Origin: Syntrophomonadaceae bacterium
GTDB lineage: Bacteria > Bacillota > Syntrophomonadia > Syntrophomonadales > Syntrophothermaceae
Direction of reading: 5' to 3'
Length of the DNA: 64,000 nt
Assembly: GCA_012719535.1 (NCBI GenBank)
Contig: JAAYAC010000023.1
Span: 1 to 64,000, forward strand
Position 1 is the stretch's first letter. Each line of letters starts with the position of its first letter. Below the pieces are notes generated by a model. That model made no database searches. It was not told the DNA's origin and saw only the letters and a list, made by a program, of their open reading frames with translations. Both the position numbers and the translations under genes were made by a program. Below are positions 9,226 through 16,923 of the stretch, piece by piece.

Positions 9226-9339
9226 ATGATAAAAAATACCTTGTAGCAGGTTTTAGAGGAAGTGGTCAGGAAGAAATATGAGGAATTGGAAATGCCAACT
9301 TTAGAAGGGTCTGACAAGATACAAATTCTTAACTCTTAG
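9226..9339 (+). pseudogene. Possible ComFB-like ORF remnant
   Basis: Reading from ATG 9226 gives MIKNTL, a TAG at codon 7, then QVLEEVVRKKYEELEMPTLE and a stop at codon 38. The start resembles the N-terminus of late-competence ComFB-family proteins (M-[IL]-KN-x-x-E-x-[IV]-x-EEV). The rest of the family, including its Cys motif, is absent. The remainder of 9068-9367 holds the upstream region of the Mop/TOBE gene and nothing else I can recognise. Weak assignment. Confidence 0.25.
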
Positions 9340-9367
9340 TGCCGCCACCGTTTGAAAGCTCGACAGC

Positions 9368-10390
9368 TTAGACGATATAGTCTATACCAGCTTCCGGAAA
9401 AAACTCGTGAATTGCTTGAGTGAAGAAGCAGCGGATGGCTTCCATCTGTTCCGGCGGATATACATACTTGCCGTAACCAAACTGGCCATGCTTGAACCTG
9501 CGTTTTTCTTCATCCATGGGAAGAGTGGTGGCAGGAAAGACCCGGGTTATAATCTTTTTTGCCCTGGCGGTAAAACGGTGAGAGATTATTTCAAAGAAGA
9601 GCGGCTGGATAGCATCTTCAATTAACCGGCCCAGGCAATCGAACATGGAACGGTACTGTTGCTCCCACCCGTCAAACAATATCACCGGGCCGACTATGAA
9701 TCCCAGAGGATAACCCGCCCGAGCCACTCTTGTGGCTGCCTCCAAGCGCTTAGCAAGGCTGGGGGTACTGTGTTCATAGGCTTTGATGACCTGCTCGGCA
9801 TTGATGCTGAAGCGGACGGTCGTCCGCCTCCCGTGGTCGATGTCGAGGAGCGAGTCAATTTCAGTATACTTGGTGACAAACCTGAACCGTCCAAATTCCT
9901 GCTGGGCAAAAAAACGGACGGTAGAGGCCAGGGCTCCGGTATAAGGTTCAACAGGCACCGGATCCGAAGTCGCCGCCCCCTCAAAGAAGGTAATGGCTGG
10001 CTTCCGCTCTTCGATATATCGAGCCGTTTGCTCCAGAATATCGTCCAGGTTCACGTAGATGCGAACATAAGGCTTGTCGCCCAGACGGGTATTCAGGTAG
10101 CAATATTCGCATTCCCCGGTGCATCCTGTAATCAGCGGCAATTGATAATGGGCCGAGGGTTTGCAGCTCTGAAACTGCAGGGTCTTTCTAACTCCTACCC
10201 ATACGGTTCTTTTTCCTTCACGGTAGGCCTCGAGGGGAGTTCCGCCTGGGATGCCCGCAACCCTTTGGCCCGGCTTCAGCACCCGCACGCTAACCCCTTG
10301 CCGGCTCCGAAACAATTCCCACATTCTGCGACCGATGGGGTAGTTCAGAGCCATTTCCTCAAAAAAAACCCTGTGCGGCACAAAGGGCAT
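9368..10390 (-). CDS. splB: Spore photoproduct lyase
   Basis: A 340-residue radical SAM enzyme that reverses the spore photoproduct thymine dimer in DNA during germination. The cluster motif is Cys90-x3-Cys94-x2-Cys97 (CTGECEYCYL), the spacing specific to SplB. Full family length, with the conserved KPSAHYQLPL before the motif. At the position where Bacillus enzymes have the hydrogen-donor cysteine (EAACTSD) this protein reads EGAATSD, with Ala140, but it has a Cys at 76 (FQSCKPSA). GGGAGGAAAG precedes the ATG. It lies alone between a terminator and an intergenic region. It marks the organism as a sporeformer. Confidence 0.95.
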   Translation of the reverse strand: MPFVPHRVFFEEMALNYPIGRRMWELFRSRQGVSVRVLKPGQRVAGIPGGTPLEAYREGKRTVWVGVRKTLQFQSCKPSAHYQLPLITGCTGECEYCYLNTRLGDKPYVRIYVNLDDILEQTARYIEERKPAITFFEGAATSDPVPVEPYTGALASTVRFFAQQEFGRFRFVTKYTEIDSLLDIDHGRRTTVRFSINAEQVIKAYEHSTPSLAKRLEAATRVARAGYPLGFIVGPVILFDGWEQQYRSMFDCLGRLIEDAIQPLFFEIISHRFTARAKKIITRVFPATTLPMDEEKRRFKHGQFGYGKYVYPPEQMEAIRCFFTQAIHEFFPEAGIDYIV

Positions 10391-10431
10391 GTTCTTTCCT
10401 CCCGGGCGTCAGGCTTGATATTTGTAACACA

Positions 10432-10460
10432 CAAAAAGGTGGGCGCGATCGCCCAACCTC
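10432..10460 (-). terminator. Minus-strand terminator after the molbindin remnant
   Basis: On the minus strand AGGTTGGGCG / CGCCCACCT form a stem with one bulge and an ATCG loop, followed by TTTTTG. It lies just downstream of the remnant's stop and separates it from splB. Confidence 0.7.
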
Positions 10461-10470
10461 TTGCCCGTGG

Positions 10471-10689
10471 TTATTTGACAAAAACCACGTTGATAGCCTT
10501 GATCAGGGCAGTCACGGGCTCGCCTTCAACAAAACCCGCCTCTTCAAGAGATTCTCGCGTCATCACGGACGTGAGTTCGACGTCTCCCATTCACATGGTG
10601 ACCTGGGCCATAACGCCGTCGGCTTTAATCCTTCAAATGTTACCGCGCAACCTGTTTCTAACACCCGCTTCTATGATAATCACCTCCAT
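10471..10689 (-). pseudogene. Decayed molbindin (Mop-domain) gene
   Basis: The minus-strand frame 10689-10471 (73 codons) reads as a single Mop domain: VRNRLRGNI, stop, RIKADGVMAQVTM, stop, MGDVELTSVMTRESLEEAGF, then EGEPVTALIKAINVVFVK. Both interruptions are TGA (codon 19 at 10635-10633, codon 33 at 10593-10591), each one transition from CGA. The SD-like GGAGGTGAT is followed by ATA (codon 6) where the original start would be expected, so the start may have decayed too. It is followed by its own terminator. Molbindins store molybdate or tungstate. An intact product is unlikely unless UGA is read through. Confidence 0.75.
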
Positions 10690-10833
10690 GGCACTAGTTG
10701 TTCCCAGCTTACCCCGGAGCTGTTCTTATTATTCGCCCTTGGCACCAATAATAACAGGGAGACCATTGACAAGGTTGTGAGCTAAGATTGCAGCACCTAA
10801 AGCACACCCTGGAGAGGATTGGCAGCGACAGCA

Positions 10834-11715
10834 TTACTTAGCTGGCAGGGGAAAACTGTCTGGTAAGTCCGGCATATAGCGCCAAATCTGGCCAGGTTTG
10901 ATAATACCTGCTTCGGTAATAATCCCACCGCTTAACAGTTCGGGCGAAACCAGGTCAAAACCTTCTTCCTGATTCGCCAGCCGGTCTCGAGGGTAGAACT
11001 TGGTGGATTCACAAACAGAATAGACCGGCACGGGCGGAACGTGTTTCGCAGCAGCCCTAACCAACTCCAGGCTGGGGTAGCCATTGACGAGGGTACCGTC
11101 ATACAGGATGGTATCGGCCCCTAACAGAACAAAATCAACCCCTGAGAGGTGGTTATCAACGCGGTCGTCCGGGATTACCCGGCAGCGGATGCCGTACTCT
11201 ACCAGCCGGGAGGCGGTCATATCCCCGTAACTTCGCCCCGCCCATTTTGATTGCATGACCAGTACTGCAAACGACCTGCCTTGGCCCGCGGCACACTTCA
11301 GCGTCTGAATCACGCTAGAACTATAGCTGCAACTGGCCAAAAGGTCACCATCCTTGACAAGGGAGGCGCCGTTACGGATCGCCCTGTCTCTAGCTGCGCT
11401 CACGCTGGCAATGAGGTCATCCCCTGCCTGAACCGACAGAGCCTTCAGTTCCTCAAGATTGCGCGCCACCCGGGAGCAATTGATAAACTCGGTTAGGAAG
11501 CGGTACGTACAGTTGCAGATGGCAGCCATCGCCGGCCGGCAGTGAATCAGTTGCCCGGCTGTATCCTGTATTTCTTGCATAAACCCGGCGGTATCCACCG
11601 CTTGGGTAAACCTAGCCGCATCCCGGAGTATTTCCAGGGCCTGGCAGGCCAGCTCACTGGCCCCGCGGCTTCGATCCGTGCGGATGGCGGCAATTCTGCG
11701 CTCAATTTCATTCAT
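10834..11715 (-). CDS. eIF-2B alpha/beta/delta-like protein
   Basis: A 293-residue member of the eIF2B/MtnA/ribose-1,5-bisphosphate isomerase superfamily. The C-terminal half shows family features: SSSVIQTLKCA, VMQSKWAGRSYGDMTASRL, GVDFVLLGADTILYDGTLVN (with the Asp of the sugar-phosphate isomerase site) and PVPVYSVCESTKFYP. Bacterial members isomerise phosphorylated pentoses; the exact substrate here is unknown. ATG 11715 overlaps the NUDIX stop (ATGA), so the two are translationally coupled and probably act on related nucleotide/sugar-phosphate metabolites. Confidence 0.82.
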   Translation of the reverse strand: MNEIERRIAAIRTDRSRGASELACQALEILRDAARFTQAVDTAGFMQEIQDTAGQLIHCRPAMAAICNCTYRFLTEFINCSRVARNLEELKALSVQAGDDLIASVSAARDRAIRNGASLVKDGDLLASCSYSSSVIQTLKCAAGQGRSFAVLVMQSKWAGRSYGDMTASRLVEYGIRCRVIPDDRVDNHLSGVDFVLLGADTILYDGTLVNGYPSLELVRAAAKHVPPVPVYSVCESTKFYPRDRLANQEEGFDLVSPELLSGGIITEAGIIKPGQIWRYMPDLPDSFPLPAK

Positions 11716-12116
11716 CTTACCCGCTCCCAGGCGTCATCCAACCTTGGCACGGTATCGTACAACCTGATTTCATCCGGATCAACCCAGCGGCACTCCGTAT
11801 GTTCCCAGTCAGTCTTTATCTTGGCGGAACCGGCCAGGCGGAAACGAAACGGGTGCACGATCCACTTTTTACCCAGGTCACCATCGACTACCTCCAGAGG
11901 TACGCCTTCCTTTTCCAGAATCACATCGGCTTCTCCCAGGCCGACTTCTTCTTTCAGTTCTTGTCGTGCCTGTTCCAGGGGAGTGATGCCGGGTTCAATG
12001 TAGCCGCTTACTGCCGCCCATCGTTGTTGGTAGGAACCAACCCGGCCACTTCTTTTCAACAGCAGTATCTTGAAATTGTTTTCTATAAAGCACGTGACTA
12101 CATGGCTCTCTTCCAT
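11712..12116 (-). CDS. NUDIX hydrolase
   Basis: A 134-residue NUDIX-fold protein (MEESHVVTCFIENN...). The box GYIEPGITPLEQARQELKEEVGL keeps the catalytic Glu residues of the x-E-L-x-E-E-x-G core. It deviates at two consensus positions: Ile instead of Glu at box position 7 and Gln instead of Arg at position 15. Hydrolysis of a nucleoside-diphosphate-linked substrate is the family activity; specificity is unknown. The start overlaps the MFS gene end by 19 bases and the stop overlaps the eIF2B-like start. Confidence 0.85.
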   Translation of the reverse strand: MEESHVVTCFIENNFKILLLKRSGRVGSYQQRWAAVSGYIEPGITPLEQARQELKEEVGLGEADVILEKEGVPLEVVDGDLGKKWIVHPFRFRLAGSAKIKTDWEHTECRWVDPDEIRLYDTVPRLDDAWERVR

Positions 12117-13321
12117 TCTTTACCCTCCTTTTCATTAGTAACCGAACTGGATCCGGCTCGCTCCGGTATGAAACGCGCAGCCAGCAGGTTCAAGAGGGCT
12201 ATGACAGCCGCCCCCATAAACACCCATGAATAACCGTACCGCGCCCATAACAACCCGCCCCCCAATGGAATAAGCATTGATACGGCGTGGTCCAGGGTAA
12301 GACCCATTGACAAAGTTGGAGCCACGGCATCGGGGCTGGGGGCAATCCGGTTCAGGTAGGTAATGCGGGCCATACGTACGGCGAATAAGAGCTGATCGCC
12401 GATGTAGCAGGCCATGATTACCAGCAGAGCAGCATGACCGGGAAACCAGCGCGGGGAAAAACCATACAAAATGCAGATTGCGATCAGGGTCAACGATTCC
12501 ACGGTGATAATCGTTCTTTCTCCCAGCATGTCGATAGCCCGTCCCACTAACGGTCTAAAAACAAGGCTTAATACCGTGCCAATGAAGCCCAGCAGGGCGA
12601 AGGTTGCCACATTGCAGGCAAAAACCTTGATAAGCACCCAGGGGGCGAAGGTTAGAAAAATTTGTTTACGGGCTCCAAACAGTATGTTCAGGATATAGAA
12701 AAGTGAATATCTTTGCTCAAATACCAGGCGGCGCCGGGGTTCAACGACTGGCTCGGGTTGGATGAGGCTGAGACAGGCAGCAGCCAAAAGCGCACAGGTC
12801 CCGGAAATACCAAAGATAACCCCAAAAGTAAAATGCCAGCGGGAAGCCCCCCAGTAAACAGTAGCCATCCCGAGGAGTGCCCCCAGGGATTCCAGGAAAC
12901 CAAGCTGTCCCAGGCGCCGGCCTTCCTGCCCGGCCAGGGCCAGACGCAAGCCGATGGAAGGTGAAATGGCCATAAAAAGATGGGCCCCGGCACTCCAGAG
13001 CAGCATCCACACGACCACGGTCGCCATATTCGGAGTTAGATAGCCCTGCCCCCATAGGGCAACACCCACTAACAACGCAGCCAGGGCGGCAATGCGGGTA
13101 TCGGCAAGGAAAAGCAACGCAGTTAAAATAAAAACCACCAGAAATCCCGGTAGCTCACGAGGAAATTCCAGGCTTCCGCGGGCCACTTCACTTACATGAT
13201 GAACCTGGGCCAGGTAATTGTTGAAAGAAGGGTCATACATCCCCCCGTAAAGCCCCATCAGCAGGCTGGCCAGTCCAAACAGCCATAAAGATGTTTTCAG
13301 AGATGTCCTGCTTGAGTTCAT
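12098..13321 (-). CDS. MFS transporter
   Basis: A 407-residue major facilitator superfamily protein with about twelve hydrophobic helices and a central cytoplasmic loop (IQPEPVVEPRRRLVFEQR). Motif-A-like FRPLVGRAIDMLGER follows in the second half. Substrate unknown. It is the first gene of a three-gene minus-strand operon with the NUDIX and eIF2B-like genes. It diverges from the cobalamin-riboswitch operon. Confidence 0.85.
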   Translation of the reverse strand: MNSSRTSLKTSLWLFGLASLLMGLYGGMYDPSFNNYLAQVHHVSEVARGSLEFPRELPGFLVVFILTALLFLADTRIAALAALLVGVALWGQGYLTPNMATVVVWMLLWSAGAHLFMAISPSIGLRLALAGQEGRRLGQLGFLESLGALLGMATVYWGASRWHFTFGVIFGISGTCALLAAACLSLIQPEPVVEPRRRLVFEQRYSLFYILNILFGARKQIFLTFAPWVLIKVFACNVATFALLGFIGTVLSLVFRPLVGRAIDMLGERTIITVESLTLIAICILYGFSPRWFPGHAALLVIMACYIGDQLLFAVRMARITYLNRIAPSPDAVAPTLSMGLTLDHAVSMLIPLGGGLLWARYGYSWVFMGAAVIALLNLLAARFIPERAGSSSVTNEKEGKEWKRAM

Positions 13322-13429
13322 TTCCGCTTTGCTCCTTTAGCGTCTCGGCTTCAATTGTACCACAGTTGCCGGATATAAAATAACACAATCCTATTCGTTT
13401 CACCCATGCGCGCATGGCAAACCAAGACT

Positions 13430-13459
13430 TTGCCAAGTGTGGGCCCAATGTGGTATAAG
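13430..13459 (+). promoter_or_regulatory. Candidate promoter of the cobalamin operon
   Basis: TTGCCA (13430-13435), an 18-base spacer and TATAAG (13454-13459) lie about 110 bases upstream of the riboswitch on the same strand. Moderate match only. A small hairpin (TGGCAAA / TTTGCCA, 13415-13435) overlaps the -35. Confidence 0.35.
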
Positions 13460-13469
13460 GGAATTAACA

Positions 13470-13548
13470 ATTTCACTGCAAAAATCTCTAGCCGGGTATC
13501 TCCCGGACAAGTAGGCAGAATACGCACTTTTGGTTTCAGCAGTGAAAT
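13470..13548. repeat. Separated inverted repeat upstream of riboswitch
   Basis: ATTTCACTGC (13470-13479) and GCAGTGAAAT (13539-13548) are perfect 10-base inverted arms 59 bases apart, between the candidate promoter and the cobalamin aptamer. They could pair in the leader RNA or be a relic of a small element. No function known. Confidence 0.5.
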
Positions 13549-13567
13549 CACAAGTCAATAGGATGTT

Positions 13568-13795
13568 CCTTGGGTGCTCCTGTTCCGTTGCCGGGCAGGG
13601 GATAATAGGGAACCAGGTGAGAATCCTGGACGGTCGCGCCACTGTGAGCGGGGAGCCACGTTCCCAAACAGGCCACTGTCTATCACTGAGTCAATCCCGT
13701 TGAGATTTCTGATACTGCGTACGGATTGATTGAGTGCCGGATGGGAAGGCGGGAACGAGCTGAGATCCGTGAGTCAGGAGACCTGCCCAAGGAAC
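13568..13795 (+). promoter_or_regulatory. Cobalamin (AdoCbl-type) riboswitch
   Basis: The expected elements occur in order: GGGTGCTCC at the 5' side, AATAGGGAA-CCAGGTGAGAATCCTGG (about 13603-13629), the conserved GCCACTGTGA (13638-13647), a variable arm, and the B12 box GTCAGGAGACCTGCC (about 13772-13786) near the 3' end. The aptamer is followed by a terminator and then a transport operon, so cobalamin is expected to switch the operon off by transcription attenuation. Ends are approximate. Confidence 0.95.
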
Positions 13796-13861
13796 CGCAT
13801 CTGCAACCTTCCGCGTGAGAGGGGGAATGCGCTTTGTACAGCTCTGTAGTGTACCGAAGCT

Positions 13862-13895
13862 AGACCTCATTTCCTCAGTGGAAATGGGGTCTTTT
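13862..13895 (+). terminator. Riboswitch expression-platform terminator
   Basis: AGACCTCATTTCC / GGAAATGGGGTCT form a 13-bp stem (one A-G/wobble position) with a TCAGT loop, followed by TTT. It lies between the cobalamin aptamer and the first gene, as expected for attenuation control. Confidence 0.8.
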
Positions 13896-14001
13896 GGTTG
13901 GTGGAGGCGGCGGGCATGGATGCATCCATCTGCATGCCTCAGCCTTATCTCAAGCATTTTGCAACAAGACACACGCAAAATGCGCACAAGGATGAGGAGG
14001 T

Positions 14002-16848
14002 ATGGGTTTGTTTCACAAAACTAAGGTAGCAGTCTCTCTGTCAGTCATCATCAGCCTTTTAGTAACCTTGTTTTGGCCATCCATCGTTCCCAACATAGCA
14101 ACGGCCGACACCTCCAGCGCTGAACTTGCGACCAGGGCCGTGCGCAACAACTACCAGTTGTACCGGGCGGGAAGCCCTGTCGATGACGGTTGGGGAAATT
14201 TCAGCGCTTACGATGCCTACGTATTGGCTGAGGCCGGCGCCCAACTGGATAGTTGGGTGTACGGGGACGAGAGCTTTAAGACTAAAGTCCTTGCTAGAAC
14301 TTATGCTACACTAGCTGAGCCTAACTGTAAGATCACTAACTCGTGGGGACAAGATGTCTACGCTTATTCCTCCAAACTGCTGGCCCAGCACCTGCTGGCA
14401 GCGCAGGCTTTCGACGAGACGGAAAAAGCAGCACAGTTATTGCAAGCGTTAAATGCTCGACAGGCAGCTTCCGCCAACGGGTCCTTTGACGGCAACCCTT
14501 TCAGCGACATTCCGGCTTTAGATCTGTTAGGAAGAGGCAGGGTAATAGACCAGGTCTATGACCCGGCGGCAGCAATCAACTATGTTCTGGACGAAAGGGA
14601 TGTCTATACCGGCGCCTGGACCAGCTCTTGGAACGACGTGATGGCTACCGCCCAGGCGGTGAGGGCTTTAGAATATTTAAGAGAATATGCCAGCCCTGAG
14701 CAGGCTGCTACTGTCACCGGAGCCATTTACCAGGGCCTGGCATGGCTACAGGCCCGGCAGCAAGCCAACGGCAGTTTTCAGGATGACTCAGGTTGGGATG
14801 ATCCGGCGGTGGACACGGCGGAAATTATCTCCACCTTGAAACTGCTGGGCATCGATCCTGCTAGCTGGGTCAGTTCAGAAGGGAAAAGCCCGGTGGACTA
14901 TATGGAAGGTGAAGTCCTGAACCAGGACGGCACCTTTGGCAGCTGCGGGAACATCGCGGACAATACCTGGGTTTTGGACGCCTATCTCATGCTGGGCGGA
15001 CAGCCCAACGCCGATGCAGCCTTGGACGTAACCGTAAGCCCGGCGGTGGCGAGTGTAGCTGTTGGAGAAACCCGTTCTTTTACTGCCACGGCCTACAAAG
15101 TCGGCGGCGGGAAAGTAGAGATAACCGACCGGGCAAGCTGGTCGGTGCTTGAACCTAGTATAGCAGCCATAAATGATGGCGGCGTTCTGACGGGTATTGC
15201 CCAGGGGAGCACAGAGGTAACAGCCAGTTACGAAAATCTGGCTGGCAGGGCCACGGTTACGGTCACCGGAACTCTTAACCCCGGGACCCAAACAGGAGAA
15301 ACGCCTCAAGCGCAAAACATAACCGTAAACATCGCGGTGGTGGGGAAGGCCGGGAACCTCCTGTTTGGCCCGGGTTCGGTCACCATCTCTTCCACAGACC
15401 CGTTCGGCCTGACCGCTATGGGAGCCCTGGCCAAGACGGGCTTGAGCTGGGAACTTTCACAGCAATGGGACGGGTTTATTGTTGCCATCGCCGGCGAAAG
15501 GAATGAAGGAATGAACGGCTGGTGTTATACTTTAAACGGAAACATGCCCAGTGTGCTGGCCCGCGATAGAATCGTGAGCGAAAACGACAATATCATCTTC
15601 TGGTACAGCACCAGCGCCCCGTCTTCCGGTCCCAAATGGGAAGATCTGAACAGCGGCAGGTACTCCCAACAAGAGGTGAAAACAACGACCATCAGCCCAG
15701 AGATGGTGAAGGCGGTCAAGGAAACCGTTGCCGGTTACAGGAATGAGCTGGCGCAGGTGCTGACCGGAACTAGAATCCTTAATGCCGAAAAGGTCATGTC
15801 CAAGTCTGAAGCCGAGGCCTTAAAAAAGGAGCTCGATGACAACCAGGTATCCGTAACCGTGAAGGCAGGGGCGGAAGAGTCCGTGCTGGCAGATGCCAGG
15901 CAAGAGGTGTCGCTCTTCATCCCGGCCAAGGCCTTGACCGAGACGGTAGAAATATCGGTTAAGGAGTTGACTTCGTCCCAGGTTGAGGGACAGGCCCCGG
16001 GTAAAATCGCTTCATCCCTTTACGAGTTCGGGCCGAGCGGCACCAAATTTGCGTTACCAGTAAATATTACCATTAAGGTACCGATAACCGAGGAAATAAA
16101 ACTTGAGTCCCTGACCCCGGCCTGGTACGACGAAAGCAAAAAAGAATGGATCCCGATTCCCGGAGTGATAGACGCGAAAAAGGGATTAGCCTTTTTCGAA
16201 ACCGACCACTTCACCAAGTTCGCGGTAATCGAGCTTAAAGCGGCAGTAGAGAAGACTCCTGGCAAGGACGAGGTCAGAGTCACGTTCCCCGACCTGGGAG
16301 AGAAGTTTGCCTGGGCCCGGCCGGCAATAGAATCTTTGGCCGCTAAGGGGCTGGTTCGGGGGACCGGCAGGGGCTTCGAGCCCGGCCGCCCGGTGACCAG
16401 GGCCGAATTCGCGGCCATGGTGGCCAACGCCTTGTCTCTAACCCCAAACCAGGTCGCAGGTACCTATTTTAAGGACGTCAGGTTTGACGACTGGTATGCA
16501 GGAAGTATTGGTGCCGCTTGGGCACGAGGGCTTGTAGCCGGGTACGGTGACGGGAGTTTTCGGCCCACCTGTAACCTGACTCGCAATGAAATGGCCTGCA
16601 TTCTCGCCCGCCTGCCTAAGATGGTCGCGGGTACAACCCCAGAACAGGTCTTTATCATAGATATGGAGGCAGTACCGGTTTGGGCACAGAGCGGGGTTGT
16701 CTATGTTCTCCAGCACGGGCTTATGAGAGGACACGAGGATCACACCTTTAGAGGCGCTCAGCTAGCCACCAGGGCAGAAGCAGCGGTTGTTGTGCACCGG
16801 TATCTCACTTCTTGCCCCACCAGCCCTGATATGCCGGCTTCGCAATAA
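14002..16848 (+). CDS. SLH-anchored transcobalamin-like surface protein
   Basis: A 948-residue secreted protein. The signal peptide ends near residue 36 (NIATAD). Domains in order: an alpha/alpha-toroid of the prenyltransferase/squalene-cyclase-repeat type (about 40-335, with ARQQANGSFQDD-like repeats), a Big_2 Ig-like domain (about 343-425), a DUF4430/transcobalamin C-terminal-like domain (about 437-545, GMNGWCYTLNG ... DNIIFWYS), a ZU5-like beta region (about 600-745) and three SLH repeats (about 765-940) for cell-wall anchoring. The toroid plus DUF4430 pair mirrors the two domains of intrinsic factor and transcobalamin, which clamp cobalamin between them. First gene behind the cobalamin riboswitch. 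GAGGAGGT abuts ATG 14002; TTG 14008 has better spacing and may be the true start. Confidence 0.88.
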   Translation: MGLFHKTKVAVSLSVIISLLVTLFWPSIVPNIATADTSSAELATRAVRNNYQLYRAGSPVDDGWGNFSAYDAYVLAEAGAQLDSWVYGDESFKTKVLARTYATLAEPNCKITNSWGQDVYAYSSKLLAQHLLAAQAFDETEKAAQLLQALNARQAASANGSFDGNPFSDIPALDLLGRGRVIDQVYDPAAAINYVLDERDVYTGAWTSSWNDVMATAQAVRALEYLREYASPEQAATVTGAIYQGLAWLQARQQANGSFQDDSGWDDPAVDTAEIISTLKLLGIDPASWVSSEGKSPVDYMEGEVLNQDGTFGSCGNIADNTWVLDAYLMLGGQPNADAALDVTVSPAVASVAVGETRSFTATAYKVGGGKVEITDRASWSVLEPSIAAINDGGVLTGIAQGSTEVTASYENLAGRATVTVTGTLNPGTQTGETPQAQNITVNIAVVGKAGNLLFGPGSVTISSTDPFGLTAMGALAKTGLSWELSQQWDGFIVAIAGERNEGMNGWCYTLNGNMPSVLARDRIVSENDNIIFWYSTSAPSSGPKWEDLNSGRYSQQEVKTTTISPEMVKAVKETVAGYRNELAQVLTGTRILNAEKVMSKSEAEALKKELDDNQVSVTVKAGAEESVLADARQEVSLFIPAKALTETVEISVKELTSSQVEGQAPGKIASSLYEFGPSGTKFALPVNITIKVPITEEIKLESLTPAWYDESKKEWIPIPGVIDAKKGLAFFETDHFTKFAVIELKAAVEKTPGKDEVRVTFPDLGEKFAWARPAIESLAAKGLVRGTGRGFEPGRPVTRAEFAAMVANALSLTPNQVAGTYFKDVRFDDWYAGSIGAAWARGLVAGYGDGSFRPTCNLTRNEMACILARLPKMVAGTTPEQVFIIDMEAVPVWAQSGVVYVLQHGLMRGHEDHTFRGAQLATRAEAAVVVHRYLTSCPTSPDMPASQ

Positions 16849-16923
16849 GCAAAGCCACCAGTCCTCGTGTACCGGGACGCAAGGACAAGGAATTGAAAAT
16901 CTAGCACAGGCGGGGATGATTTG

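Noticed and set aside
9659-10780. 373-residue plus-strand ORF
   Set aside because: It is antisense to splB and the molbindin remnant and shows no domain of its own.
10729-10833. Minus-strand open stretch ending LGAAILAHNLVNGLPVIIGAKGE
   Set aside because: It reads like real protein sequence and may be a gene relic next to the molbindin remnant, but it has no start and I could not name a family.
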